64,000 bases of DNA from Porpolomopsis calyptriformis (GCA_951640195.1 OX621171.1:1488001-1552000); one strand, 5' to 3'. Shown: positions 10,360-20,424, counted from the stretch's first letter. The notes: generated from the letters alone by a model not told the origin. Numbers and translations: made by a program.

Positions 10360-12256
10360 ATGGCATCTCATTCAACTCTGATGCGACTTCACAATATGGC
10401 CTATCTACAACTGTATCAACAACTCAATCAAGCACACAAAGAAATCAATGAACTACAAAAACAAAAAGCCAATCCAGAAGTGCAGATAGAAGAAGAAACG
10501 TTTAAGTATGCATTTCTCTATATCATATTTATCATAACTAACATTCCTTGAGAAATGTATATATTATACTCGCAAATGCTGTCCCGCAACTCCTGTCTAT
10601 CAAGAATCCCCTCAAACTTTCTAACCCATTCACGCCATTGTTTGGATTCTCGAATACCCCCTCTGACCCTCCCTCAAGCTGGCCAAAGGAATCCTACTAC
10701 ATGACAGAACAACTTCAAAAAATGTTTTGGAAGAGGTCAATGTATACGGCCTGGAATAAATCAGGACATACCAAAGGGATCACGGACCCTGTCAAGAGGA
10801 CAAGTATACCTGGCAAAACCCAGACGGCTGATAGCAAAAACATCGGGATGCAATATGTTGTTGATGAAAAGGGTGCTCCAGTGGATAGGTTCCATGCAGC
10901 TGAAATGCGCAAAGTTGTGCATTCGATATGGGCCGAGATTGCTTCAGCTGGACTAGCACCAGATAAGTGGATGATGGATGCGGGACTGGGTGTCACTGAC
11001 CACTATAACCACAAAATGCAGGCACGGTTTCCAGAGCTCCGCCTCTGTGACAATGGATGGAAGCCTGAGCAAATCGCAAAGGACTACTATCTGTCCTGGC
11101 GAACTGCACAGATGAAAAAGCAATGAGCAGTGTTGCAAAGAAAGAAGAACCAATCAATGTACCTTTGATTCTGCAAAAATGCAAGAGTCCAGATTCTGAC
11201 TCTGATATCGAAAACCTGCATCTGGTTATGGATTCGCACCTAAGTAAGATAGTCGATATTGATAAGCCAATGGCCAGCAGCATTCCAGCTATCCCTGAGG
11301 TTTGTCTCTCTTGTTGTTTGGACTTACTACTAACTAGGGCTTTTGCATATAGATTTCAGATCCATTGTAAGTGCATACATCAAGTAGTTTACTGATTCCT
11401 GATTGTATTACAGGGCAGATGTCTCCGCATCCATTTCAAACGAGCACAACAAGATGCCTGAGCTGTCCCCAGCTCCTGACATCCCTATCAACACCTCAAG
11501 CATTTTGCCATCAACTAATGACCCTTCCACTGACCCCAATCCCACTCCCCCATCCGCATCATCCACTTCCACCCAAGGTGACAACCCCATCAAGAAAAGG
11601 GTTGCTCGAGCATCAATGGGAGAGAAAACGATGGTCCCAGGTGAGAAACCTACTACATGGTGCATAACTCAATCTCTCTTGCTAATTGTTCTAACTGTTA
11701 TTCAGAAACTTATGTGATCATGAATGGTGCCAAGCAAACGTTGGAGGTTCCACAAGCAGCTTCAAAACTTACTGGGACTTGCTTTCCGGTAACGACAGAA
11801 AAGTATGTATATCTCATTATACCCTCGTTTTAACTCTACTAACTATGTTTTATTCGCCTCTCAGAGATATCAGAAGATGGAAAGGGCAGCAGTGAGTTTC
11901 CATATCACCTGCGTCTACCTTATCCTGACCTGTATTTGTTTAGAGAGCCTCGTCTTGAGCTTTCTGAAAGGTACGTTCACATTATCTCACTTGTTCTCTG
12001 TTTTCTAACTATATTCTTCCAGACAGGACACTTGTATGATTACGAAGAGAACCAAGAATGTACGAATACAAGTGGGAGTGGCGATAAATCCACTCAGGCC
12101 TTGGATGGTAATGGACGAGGATGAGGGTGGAGGTGAGCGGGAGTGGGATCGGGAATGGGAATGTGAACAAGAAGGAAGGGGGGCAGGAAAGCTGGGGATG
12201 AATGGGGGCAGAAGCAGAGTAGCTGGAAAACGATGTAAATCAATAGGAATGGAATA
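10360..12256 (+). pseudogene. Second gene of the Tnp2 element, unknown function
   Basis: Several exons run in the same direction as the transposase. The first (from ATG 10360) encodes a helical start rich in Gln, Leu and Glu (QLNQAHKEINELQKQKA). The main exon, within 10548-11126, encodes a segment with SMYTAWNKS and later KWMMDAGLGVTDHY and FPELRLCDNGWK. A one-base frame change at 11123 links it to an acidic segment (SPDSDSDIENL). Later exons around 11405-11640 are rich in Pro, Ser and Thr (DPSTDPNPTPPSASSTS), with GT…AG boundaries near 11641 and 11706. The position recalls the TnpA-like second gene of CACTA elements, but I see no DNA-binding domain I can name. It has fewer stops than the transposase. 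Confidence 0.55.
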
Positions 12257-12512
12257 AACAAGAGCTGTAAATGCATGTACAGCATAGCTATGGCCCAATG
12301 TAAATCAATAGGATGTGAAAGCGAGGCTCCAAGGCCAGGTGATTGTGAGTAACTGACATCGAATGCGTCACTGGGAAGCAATGAATATTATTAACACACT
12401 TTTTTTATCTACACTATTCCAGATTTCTCAACTCTGGTTAATGCTCTACAATAAATTCAGCCTCAATCGTTCTCCATCATTACTAATCACTCGATTTTCC
12501 ACTAGGATTTAG

Positions 12513-13370
12513 TACTTGGTATAACCTTCCTTAGCCTTTAATACAGCTTCCCACATATCTAGGTATACTCTTCTATTTTATCCCACTCTACTTACACCCT
12601 TTCCTACAACTCTACAATTCTATTAGAGAGGATATGTTATAGTTAGCTAACCTTCTTTTCAAGTTCCTCTAGAGATACTTAATAGGATTAAGATTGGGGG
12701 ATTGGGTAGGCTATAAGAGGACTTCATATCTATAATCCTTCAACCACTTTTCAGCCTTCTTGTAGGTGTATTTAGAGTTATTATCTTGTTAGAAGTCTTC
12801 TAGCCTTATTATAGAATTGGATAGTTTCCTATACTATTTATCTTATTAGCTCTGGGAAGGTTAAAAATACTATGGAAGTTACTTAAATGCTTAGGAATAT
12901 TACTAACTAACCTCTCTCTTCCCAAACTGTTTGATAATAGCTTAGAAAGAAGTGGGGATAAAGGCTATAGTGAAGAAGAAAAGACCTTTACTCACTAAGA
13001 AGTATAAGAAGGAGAGAATAGACTTTACTTCAAGGTATTAACATTAGATTATAGAGGACTAGAAGAAGGTACTATAGTTAGATAAAACTCAAATCAATTG
13101 CTTGGGATCAGATAGTAAGAAATAGGTATGGAAAAAAATTAATAGACCTCTATATTAAGATGCTAGAGGTGGAACTTTAATAAATATTAGAGGTGGAAAG
13201 CTTTGAAGGATGTCTACTAAAAGACTTTTGAAGATCAGGGTAATATCTAGTATATAATCTAGAGATAGTAGTATAGGAAGCACTAAATTTAGAAGCTAGA
13301 ATGATGTAATTGCAATTAGCAGTAGAAAGGCTTTTTATAATAATAGTGGTCAAGTTTAACTAGTTAGTTA
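12513..13370 (-). pseudogene. Tc1-like transposase with inverted middle
   Basis: The C-terminal part on the minus strand (12513-12820) reads SKYTYKKAEKWLKDYRYEVL and then PTQSPNLNPIKYL, the D-N-x-x-x-H and SPDLNPIE blocks of Tc1/mariner DD34E catalytic domains, and ends KEGYTKY. The N-terminal helix-turn-helix (YTTISRLYTRYYPDLQKS) is also on the minus strand near 13200-13340. The segment between them (12825-13190) is on the opposite strand, so no single frame could ever be read through. Stops are frequent. The same arrangement is in the second copy, so the damage predates the duplication. Confidence 0.75.
12825..13190 (+). other. Inverted internal segment of the Tc1 transposase
   Basis: On the plus strand this reads LISSGKVKNTMEV, KEVGIKAIVKKKRPLLTKK, TQINCLGSDSKK and VWKKINRPLY, which are the middle blocks of the same transposase. 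The Tc1 fragments at 17984-18840 and 41211-42068 keep these blocks in line with their C-terminus. An inversion of about 365 bp is therefore specific to this element and its copy at about 35435-35800. Confidence 0.68.
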
Positions 13371-13802
13371 GGTTTGTTTGTTACTATTAATATAATCTAC
13401 AGCTCACTTTTGGAACCAAACATATTATAAACAGTCTTTACCCCTAAGTTAAAGTATTATCTTTTCTAGATTTTAGTATCTTAGTAAAACAACTATTTCA
13501 ATAATATTACCAGATTTAAAATAGAATATCTCTAGAAATACTTTACCGATTCTAATGTTTTAGGGCTTGTTTTAGACCTAAGATGAAGGGCTATCCTCTA
13601 ATATTCCTATATTCATATCTATTTTATATTACAGGATATAATAGTATTAGGTCAAACTTGCCAAATATTGGAATAGTTTTTAGCTCATAGTACTATAGGT
13701 ATATAATACTATAAGTTTAGTGAGTTTATATAATTTTCCAATATTCTTTATATAAATTCATCTTTAGAAAGCTTATAATAAATAGTGTATAAGGATGTAT
13801 TG

Positions 13803-14000
13803 TAACATATGAGTAAATTATATAGATTATATTACTAGTTAACTTGCTCTAAGTTGTTAAGGGTATAGTTATCAAGGTGTCTAAGGTTAAGCAAGTATGT
13901 TCTGCAGCTTATATAAGCAGATCTACAAGGAAATAGTCAGTTTTATATAGATACTAATATTACAACCCCTATTAGTTAAGCCTTAACCTACCTCTACAAT
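13803..14000 (+). repeat. Repeat K (about 196 bp, LTR-like)
   Basis: Runs from TAACATATGAG next to the Tc1 end to CCTCTACA. It contains a TATA-like box (CTTATATAAGC) and recurs inverted at 17790-17985. In every copy the same end abuts the Tc1 terminal repeat, so it may be a solo LTR with ends TGTAACA/TGTAGAG or part of a longer composite terminus. No convincing target duplication was found. Confidence 0.5.
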
Positions 14001-14037
14001 GGCCATATTATTAGAAATCCTAACCTAACACCCTGCA

Positions 14038-14137
14038 CCATCTGAACACACTCATTTTGTACACCTTTGGATGATATCATATCATCTTGCGCAATCTGAG
14101 CATACTCATCCTGCACACCTTTAGATGATGTCATCTA
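14038..14137. repeat. Two ~50-bp direct repeats related to LTR-B motif
   Basis: Two imperfect copies each contain GCACCATCTGAACACACTC or GCGCAATCTGAGCATACTC, then a TGCACACCTTTRGATGATRTCAT-like stretch. The core resembles the palindromic motif repeated in LTR-B. Probably an LTR remnant. Confidence 0.45.
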
Positions 14138-14258
14138 TAGGTGGGGGTAGGCATAGGTAATAAGGGGGAGTAGGTAGAGGCCAGGGAGGTCCCAAAAGGG
14201 GCTAAGGTCAAGTGAGGTGATGACCACGTCACTTGATATCAGGTGAGTTCTAGGTTCT
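14138..14258 (+). other. Short copy of unknown gene fragment
   Basis: Matches 19088-19188, the end of an exon plus a splice donor (CAGGTGAGTTC), and is cut by the Harbinger element. Coding potential is weak here. Confidence 0.45.
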
Positions 14259-14408
14259 TGAGCTATTAGGGACTGTTAGCTAATGGGTGACTTCCCGTAA
14301 GATTTTAGGGAAAAAAGCAAAGCCGTAAATAAATTGAAATGTTTGGCTGTAAATTTACAACAAATTTGCAAACCTGTAACCACAGTTCCAATACTTCCCC
14401 ACTGAACA

Positions 14409-15718
14409 ATGTCCCTCTTTGAAGAGGATGAACTTGATAATTACATACTGGTACTTGCTGCTGTTCTTATCCTGGGTGCTGAAGAGGCTTGTTTACAGAA
14501 TGTAGCCTACCGAAATGCCTCCTGCCATTATTTCTGTCAGGCAAAACAGATGCCTAATCCTCAAGTGGATTCAGCCTGGCAGACTCGGTATGAGAGCTAA
14601 AGTGAATGCGCTTTTATTATAATGATGGGTTTTGATGTTGAAACCTTCCATTTAATACTTGATAGTGGGTTTGAACAGAGGTATAACTCAAGGCCAATTC
14701 CACACTCTGATGTTTCACAAGTTGGACAGCCTCATTGAGGTTGTCATTCACTAGATGCAGCTGGTGCACTGGGACTAGTCCTGCACTACCTTAGCTTATC
14801 AATGCCTAAAGCCAACCTGCAAGAGGTTTTTGGATTGGTCCCTACTGTTATATCCTGCTATCTTAAATTTGGGCTCACAGCCTATCTCAATACTGTGAGG
14901 ACTATGCCTGATGCTGCTATTACTTTCACATAGGGAGATGAGTTCTGTGAAGACAGCACTCTTATCTGCATGTGTCACCCTTACCTCACTGGGGCATTTG
15001 GGAGTGTAGACAGTCTTAGGTTACCTGTTCAGACAGCGGATGATGCAGAAGTTGAGAATGCAACTTACAATGGCTGGAAGAGCTCTCATTTCATCAATAA
15101 CATATTAGCTTTCTCTCCATGAGGTGGGTAAATGTACTGCTTTTCATTTAGATGGCTAACTTATTATTTCCATAGGTGTAATTATTGCAGCTATCCTGAA
15201 TGCACCAGGTAGTTAGCATGACTCCTGTGTTGCCCGCCCCCTTTATGAGCAGCTATGCACCAAGGTCCCTGATGGATTTTACTTGGTTGCCAACTCAGCA
15301 TTTCCTTGTGGGACAGCAGCTATTGCAGGAAAGATACAAGCACCTATTAAAGGTGGAACTATCCTTCCTGATGATCCCCATGAATGCCAAGAACTTCTCC
15401 TCTTCAATTGTGACCTTCTTTCTTACCGCCAAACTGCTGAGTGGGGAATGCAGATGCTCCAAGGTTCATATGCATGCCTTTGGGTCCTATTGGATATCAA
15501 TGATGATAATGGGTGACGAGATTTACTTGAAACCTGTGTTTGTTCAAGCAATATATGTTGTCAGCTTATTGGTATCAATTAAATTCTTCAAGTCTACTTG
15601 CCAACCTGGAAAGAATCAGAAGACGAGGAATTATGGAGGAATCTGGGTGCTGTTTTATTCAAGGATATTCAGAAAAATGATCATGTATCATGCTTTCACT
15701 TAAAGGTTGTTGAGGAGT
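14409..15718 (+). pseudogene. Harbinger transposase (DDE_Tnp_4-like), decayed
   Basis: From ATG 14409 (MSLFEEDELDNYI) the frame reads through MGFDVETFHLILDSGF, then AFGSVDS around 14998 carrying the first catalytic Asp, then ENATYNGWKSSHF and NNILAFSP. A 50-bp GT…AG intron lies near 15124-15175. The second exon has the LNAPGS*HDS block with the second Asp (the Trp codon is now a stop), GFYLVANSAFPCG, and RQTAEWGMQ with the catalytic Glu near 15435. It ends HLKVVEE. Stops and a frame change break it. The second copy (37005-38947) reads better. Confidence 0.8.
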
Positions 15719-17133
15719 AGGACAGGTAATATAATTTGAATCTTTGGTATAACTACTGACACAAAGTATGTATAGATGCCTTTTGCTAGTTGTAACAGAT
15801 ACCAGATGCAATGGATGCCAGTATCCCAAGGCCAGTAGTGGGGTTGTGTGTTGATGAAGCCACAGTGGATAGCATATTCGCTAAGGGTGTTGAGGGAGTA
15901 GGCAGGTCAAAGTTAGGTTGCTGCACATCACTGTGGGTATCACCTTTGTATAGCAAAAATTTGGTGTTGTGATAGACTAGGGGAAGGTGCTAGTGAGGTG
16001 AATAATGGGCATGTTAGTGCAATACTGGCCCTCGGAATTGATGACCACCAAACATCTTGATCATGTCTAGCTGAGCCTCAGCTCAATCTGCCTGATGTGT
16101 TTCAGTATTGAGATGATCCTGGAGGATATCCATGCATGTGTGGGTCTCTCAGAGTTCAGCCTGGATGCTAGTAAGCTGCGCAATTTGCACACTGTAAGCA
16201 AATTTGTCTTCATCCTGCTATTTGATCACTAATGGGTTTAACATGGATGTGATAGACGTGAGTGCTTCGGTTGCAGCACCTGAATGCAATCATTTGGGAG
16301 GTTTATCAATAAGAGGATTGAGGGTACAGTAGGCCTTTGCAACTATAGCTTTTTCCTCTGGCGGCTCATTTGTGTTGCCCTTCTCTTCGGTATTATCCTC
16401 ATCTGTGATTTCAATAACTTCAGCAGGTGCAGTATCCTCAAATTCTGGATTGTCGAGGGCTAGGGCTCTGGCCTTCATGCTGATTTTCTCATTGATATCC
16501 CATACCTTCTGGATATGCTCTGGAACTTGTGCATTACTAGTTGGTTTAGGCGTATTCACAAGCTAAGTTGCATCAGTGTGTGTTAGGTAGGTAGCATAGA
16601 TCAGGATGTACCACATCAAACTTTGTATGGAGGGCCTTAGCATTGCAGTCAGAGTTATACTTGTACTTCTTGGCCCACGCGTTATACGATTGCTCAACTA
16701 AATCCCAGCCATGCTGTCCAATTGGTAAGTTCCTTTCAATAAAATGGAGTAGTGCATTGATTTCTTCTTGACTATAACCTGAAGCACCTGCCTTGTGACC
16801 AGGATGCTTCAACCCCTTGGCATTCGATTTACCTTTTGTCACAGGTACCTTTGGGTTAGCTAACTTTCCTGCAGCTCACTTTTTTATAGGTTTCTCAATT
16901 TCATCATCTCTCTCTTGTTTAATTCCTTTTGTCATATCACCAAGGGTGTCACCATGATCAGAAGTGGACCAGGATGAAGGGGTAGTGGGTCTAAGAACAG
17001 GGAGGTGGGGCAGGTAGTATGAGCTGGCAGTTTGACATGATATTAAGAATGGTAGTTGACTAAATTGGTTTCCATCAACATCTGGGATTCTTGGCTATGA
17101 AAAATAGTTAGGTGTATAGTTAAAATCATTCAT
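15716..17133 (-). pseudogene. Harbinger partner gene (Myb/SANT-like)
   Basis: Minus strand, convergent with the transposase. The start is ATG 17133 (MNDFNYTHN), early broken by a TAG. A Pro/Ser-rich region is followed by a basic segment, then a helical SANT-like domain: GYSQEEINALLHFIERNLPI, G-x-H-G-W-D-L-V, AWAKKYKYNS and KALHTKFDVV. This resembles the short Myb-like (DUF6818-type) domain found beside fungal Harbinger transposases, and by analogy with PIF/Harbinger systems it should bind the element ends. Behind it come an acidic stretch (EVIEITDEDNTEEKGN) and a poorly preserved helical tail. The DUF assignment is from memory of the pattern. Confidence 0.6.
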
Positions 17134-17409
17134 CCAAATATACAAGCTGATTTTCTTGTGCCATTAGAGGTTTAACAGCAAAAGTAAACTGGCTTATCGA
17201 TCATTATAATGAACGTGCACAAGTTTGTAGATGAAAGGATTGGTGGTATTAACTAGTGATGAGTAGATAAGAGTTGGGGGCAGTAAAGATGATTTAAAAA
17301 ATAAGTTATTGAAGCGCCTTATAACAATTCACACTTAGCAGTACTGAACAAGATTCTTTTGTCTATACACATGGTTAGTAAATACAAGAGTTGCTAATAT
17401 GAGTTTTAC

Positions 17410-17490
17410 AGTGAGGGAGGGCATGTTTTGCATCAAGGGAGGGCATGTTTTGCATTGAGGGAGGGCATGTTTTGTAGTGAGGGAGGGCAC
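17410..17490. repeat. Tandem repeat, ~24-bp unit, about 3.5 copies
   Basis: The unit GAGGGAGGGCATGTTTTGCA is repeated with small changes, upstream of the partner gene near the Harbinger right end. The same array is in both other copies (40637-40729 and 56044-56135). Subterminal repeats of this kind can be transposase or partner binding sites, which is inference. Confidence 0.75.
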
Positions 17491-17789
17491 ATTGATATGA
17501 CTTCCAAAACTGGCAACTGATAGCTAAAACAGGTGTTACAGCAATTTGTAAAGGGGGTCAGACCCCTCTACAGATTTTAGAATTTATGATGCCTTGTTCA
17601 GGTCAGCTGAGTTCAAATCTCATCAATCTGGCCTTGGCATCTTGGCAGGTGGATACATTTGGATGTATTTATAGAAATCTCATCTGTAAATCCTTACAGG
17701 AAGTTATCCAATAGCTCAGTCCAGCTCAGTCCTACATTAGTCTAGGTTGACAGCTAAGCCATAGCCAGACTAAGCCATTACAATACTAT

Positions 17790-17985
17790 TGTAGAGGTAG
17801 GTTAAGGCTTAACTAATAGGGGTTGTAATATTAGTATCTATATGAAACTTACTATTTCTTTGTAGATCTGCTTATATAACCTGCAGAACATACTTGCTTA
17901 ACTTTAGACACCTTTATAACTATACCCTTAATAACTTAACAAGTTAACTAGTAATATAATCTATATAATTTCCTCATATGTTACA
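17790..17985 (-). repeat. Repeat K, inverted copy
   Basis: Reverse complement of 13803-14000, running TGTAGAGG to CATATGTTACA and again abutting a Tc1 terminal repeat. Together with the first copy it forms an inverted pair around the Harbinger element. Confidence 0.6.
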
Positions 17986-18840
17986 ATACATTCTTATACA
18001 CTATGTATTATAAGCTTTCTAATGATGAATTTATATAAAGAATATTGGAAAATTACATAAACTTACTAAACTTATAGTATTATATACCTATAGTACAGTA
18101 GGCTAAAAAACTATTCCAATATTTAATAAGTTTGAACTAATACTATTATATCCTATAATATAAAATAGATATAATCATGCAAATATTACAGAGGATAGCC
18201 CTTTATGTTGGGTTTAAAACAAGCCTCTGAACATTATAATTAGTATAGTATTTCTAGAGATATTCCATTTTGAATCTAGTAATATTATTAAAATAGTTAT
18301 TTTATTGAGAGCTTCTACTAGTATTTAGTACTTGGTATAACCTTCCTTAGCCTTCAATATAGCTTCCCACATATCTAGGTATACTCTCCTATTTTATCCC
18401 ACTCTACTTACACCCTTTCCTATAACTCTACAATTCTATTAGAGGATATGTTATAGTTAGCTAACCTTGTTTTCAAGTTCCTCTAGAGATACTCAATAGG
18501 ATTGAGATCAGAGGATTGGGTAGGCTATAAGAGGACTTCATATCTATAATCCTTCAACCACTTTTAAGCCTTCTTGTAGGTATATTTAGAGTTATTATCT
18601 TGTTAGAAGATGAGTCTTCTAGCCTTATTATAGAATTAGATAATTTATTGAAGTTCCTTCTCTAGCATCTTAATATAGAGGTCTCCATCTATTCTTCTAT
18701 TAAGTTTTTTCCATACCTATTTCCTACTATCTAATCCCAAGCAATTGATTTTAGTTTCACCTAACTACACTATCTTCTTCTAGTCCTCTATAATCTAATC
18801 TTAATGCCTTAAAGCCAAGTCTATTCTCTCCTTCTTACCA
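17984..18840 (-). pseudogene. Tc1/mariner fragment with transposase C-terminus
   Basis: Begins with the same long terminal repeat (CAATACATTCTTATACAC). It then encodes on the minus strand ITEDWKKIVW, GETKINCLG, VWKKLNRRIDGDLYIKML, QDNNSKYTYKKA and SSDLNPIEYL. The middle is in normal orientation but the block between VWKK and the DGDLY segment is shorter than in full-length Tc1 proteins, so an internal deletion is likely. The element is cut at about 18840 and has no second terminus. Confidence 0.72.
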
Positions 18841-18850
18841 GGGGGATGTG

Positions 18851-19242
18851 GAGGTGTAGGTGGCAGGTTTGGTGGAGGAGCTGGAGGAATGGCAGGGTTG
18901 GTGTCAAGGTGTCAGGGAGCTGCTGGTGAGTCTCTGAAAAAAATTTCTTTTTGTTTTCTTTTCACTGACCTTTTTTTTTGTAGGAATGGGAGGAAGAGAG
19001 AAGGTAGAGGGAGCACAAGGAGGGTAAACACAAGGCAGAGGCCTAGAAGAAGGCTAAGGGGGTTGAGCGGGGGAGTGTGGAATTATAGGTGGGGGTGGGT
19101 ATAGGTAGAGGCTAGGGAGGTCTCAAAAGGGGCTAAGGTCAAGTGGGGTAATAACCATGTCACTTGATATCAGGTGAGTTCTTGGTTCTTTTTTTTTTTT
19201 TGAGTTTTCTGCATGCTGATAATTTGTTCTGTAGGGGAGGAT
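18851..19242 (+). pseudogene. Spliced unknown gene fragment (Gly/Glu/Arg-rich)
   Basis: Three exon pieces are separated by two introns with canonical ends: GTGAGTCTCTG…TTTGTAG (about 18926-18983) and GTGAGTTCTTGG…TTCTGTAG (about 19183-19234). The first exon is glycine-rich (GGGAGGMAGL). The middle one can be read as an acidic-basic segment with GGGGYR and SGVITMSLDI, broken by stops that are single transitions from Gln or Arg codons. It is cut on the left by the Tc1 fragment and on the right by LTR-F. I do not recognise the protein. The small introns resemble those of the antisense genes of Gypsy-C and Gypsy-G, so a retrotransposon accessory gene is possible. Confidence 0.45.
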
Positions 19243-19760
19243 TGTTTACCGGTGTTATAAACTGGTTGTTCGAAACACATTTTACTTTAGGTATTCTGTC
19301 CCAAAAGTTAAGGTATGGTTCCAAGTCCTTGTTATTGGGTAGCTAACAAGGAATCAGACTTAAGGTCTGATACATACAAGAGGTCCCCTTTATATACTGA
19401 CTACTTATTGGTGTGAGTCAGTGCGACATAACATGAGTTAGAGATAAGAGTGAGTCATTGTGATTGATGACAAATCATAAGGGGATGAAACATAGATGGG
19501 AATGAAATGAGTCCATATATGGATAAGGTAATGGGGAATCCTGAGAAATAGTAATGGGGAATCCCAAGATGAGATAAGGAAGGTAATGGGGAATCCCAAG
19601 ATAAGATAAAGGTTTACATGGAGATAAGAGAAGAGAAGATGAAAAATTATGACCGTGACATATCTGAGACATGATGACAATAGAGTGCGTCATAAGTAAG
19701 AGACATGTGAAAGTCCAGAGTGTTTGGAGTTGTCAGAGTTGTCGGAACTGGGATGTAACA
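19243..19760 (-). repeat. 3' LTR of Gypsy-F, copy 1 (518 bp)
   Basis: On the minus strand it runs TGTTACATCCCAG… to …GTAAACA. A purine tract (AGAGGGAGATAC) precedes it in element sense, as in Gypsy-C, so it is the 3' LTR. It is 54 bp longer than the other copies (464 bp), owing to extra tandem units containing AATGGGGAATCC at about 19530-19610. A TATA box reads on the minus strand near 19393-19400, and ATCAGAC…GTCTGAT, an inverted repeat, lies about 30 bp downstream of it. Confidence 0.8.
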
Positions 19761-19908
19761 GTATCTCCCTCTCAAGGGCAAGCCCTCAAGACCACATACT
19801 GGACTTGACCATATTTGGTAATGACTAAGAAATTGGAGTGTAGGAATGTGGTGGAATCTCAGAGAATTATTGGAGTTTGAAATCAGAATATATATAATGG
19901 GGTCCAGC
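19761..19908 (-). other. Gypsy-F 3' untranslated region
   Basis: Between LTR-A and the Gypsy-F 3' LTR. It matches the corresponding Gypsy-C stretch (28020-28174), including the pre-LTR purine tract. No coding potential is seen. Confidence 0.6.
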
Positions 19909-20343
19909 TGTAAGAGTTCTTGATCTTGCAGTGCTCACAACCAGCTGGATATAACCAATATCTATTGGATATGTGTAAACCTGGTATAAGTAGTGGCAAG
20001 ATATAAAAAGAACTACCTAAATAAGGGTAAATACTGCCTATATACTGCTCTCTGGTACAAACACCAATACAGAAGGACTACATCCCTAATGTACACACTG
20101 TAACAGTAATATCTGTTACATCCTCCCTGACCAGATTGACCCAAGGGGTTCAATCAATCAAGAAGAGCCTGAAATAAAGGCTTTGAAAAAGTACATCAGA
20201 ATCAAGATATGATCCTGAACAATATATACATTCTGAAAAATATATATATTTCTCATGACACTACTCTGCATCATGTACATTTATTAGTTGTATAGCTCAG
20301 CTCTGCTTTGCTATACTACCAGTATTCCCCTACCGAATTAAAT
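19909..20343 (-). mobile_element. 3' half of a TRIM-A element in Gypsy-F
   Basis: A full LTR-A (19909-20120) is followed, in element sense upstream, by the TRIM-A internal 3' region. The 5' LTR and most of the interior are absent. The stretch 20344-20425 next to it is not explained by either element and joins directly to the truncated Gypsy-F integrase, so a deletion removed the TRIM 5' half together with the integrase core. Confidence 0.7.
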
Positions 20344-20424
20344 CACAGGGGTTAAACCTTCCCCTCCAAAAACTATTATTCTCAGAGGGCACACATGTGA
20401 TTCTACATAGTGCCAATCTTCTCT

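Larger units (their letters stand above)
6564..12507 (+). mobile_element. Tnp2-type (CACTA/Plavaka-like) DNA transposon
   Basis: The ends are defined by 14-bp terminal inverted repeats, TCCCAGTGGAAAAT at the left and TCCTAGTGGAAAAT as reverse complement at the right (13 of 14 match). TTTAG is duplicated at 6559-6563 and 12508-12512. The second Tc1 copy has a single TTTAG at 35118-35122, an empty site that proves the boundaries. The 5944-bp element carries a Tnp2-family transposase gene and a second multi-exon gene, both on the plus strand. It is less AT-rich than its flanks, which suggests a younger arrival. A 5-bp duplication is longer than the 2-4 bp usual for plant CACTA elements. Confidence 0.88.
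6220..13802 (-). mobile_element. Tc1/mariner element, split by Tnp2 transposon
   Basis: Ends are CAATACAT at 6220 and ATGTATTG at 13802, each next to a TA, the target dinucleotide of the superfamily. The terminal inverted repeats are unusually long: about 6220-6540 pairs with about 13480-13802 as an imperfect reverse complement. The body encodes a decayed Tc1-like transposase (12513-13370). A 5.9-kb transposon is inserted at 6564. The uninterrupted counterpart is 34779-36402. Confidence 0.8.
14269..17732 (+). mobile_element. PIF/Harbinger-type transposon, copy 1
   Basis: It carries a DDE transposase gene on the plus strand and a convergent partner gene on the minus strand, the standard two-gene Harbinger plan. 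Candidate terminal repeats are imperfect: GGACTGTTAGCTAATGGG at the left against GGACTGAGCTATTGGATA as reverse complement at the right, followed by ACTTCCYGTAAG on both. I could not fix the 3-bp target duplication, so the ends are approximate. Confidence 0.68.

Noticed and set aside
12005..12381. Minus-strand ORFs with Ser/His/Pro repeats
   Set aside because: Low-complexity complement of a GA-rich stretch at the end of the Tnp2 element; no supporting context.
17410..17490. Possible CRISPR-like array
   Set aside because: Units are contiguous with no unique spacers, and the context is a eukaryotic transposon.
14266..17735. TTA/TAA target duplication for the Harbinger element
   Set aside because: TTA precedes the left end but the right end is followed by TAC, and the exact terminus is uncertain.
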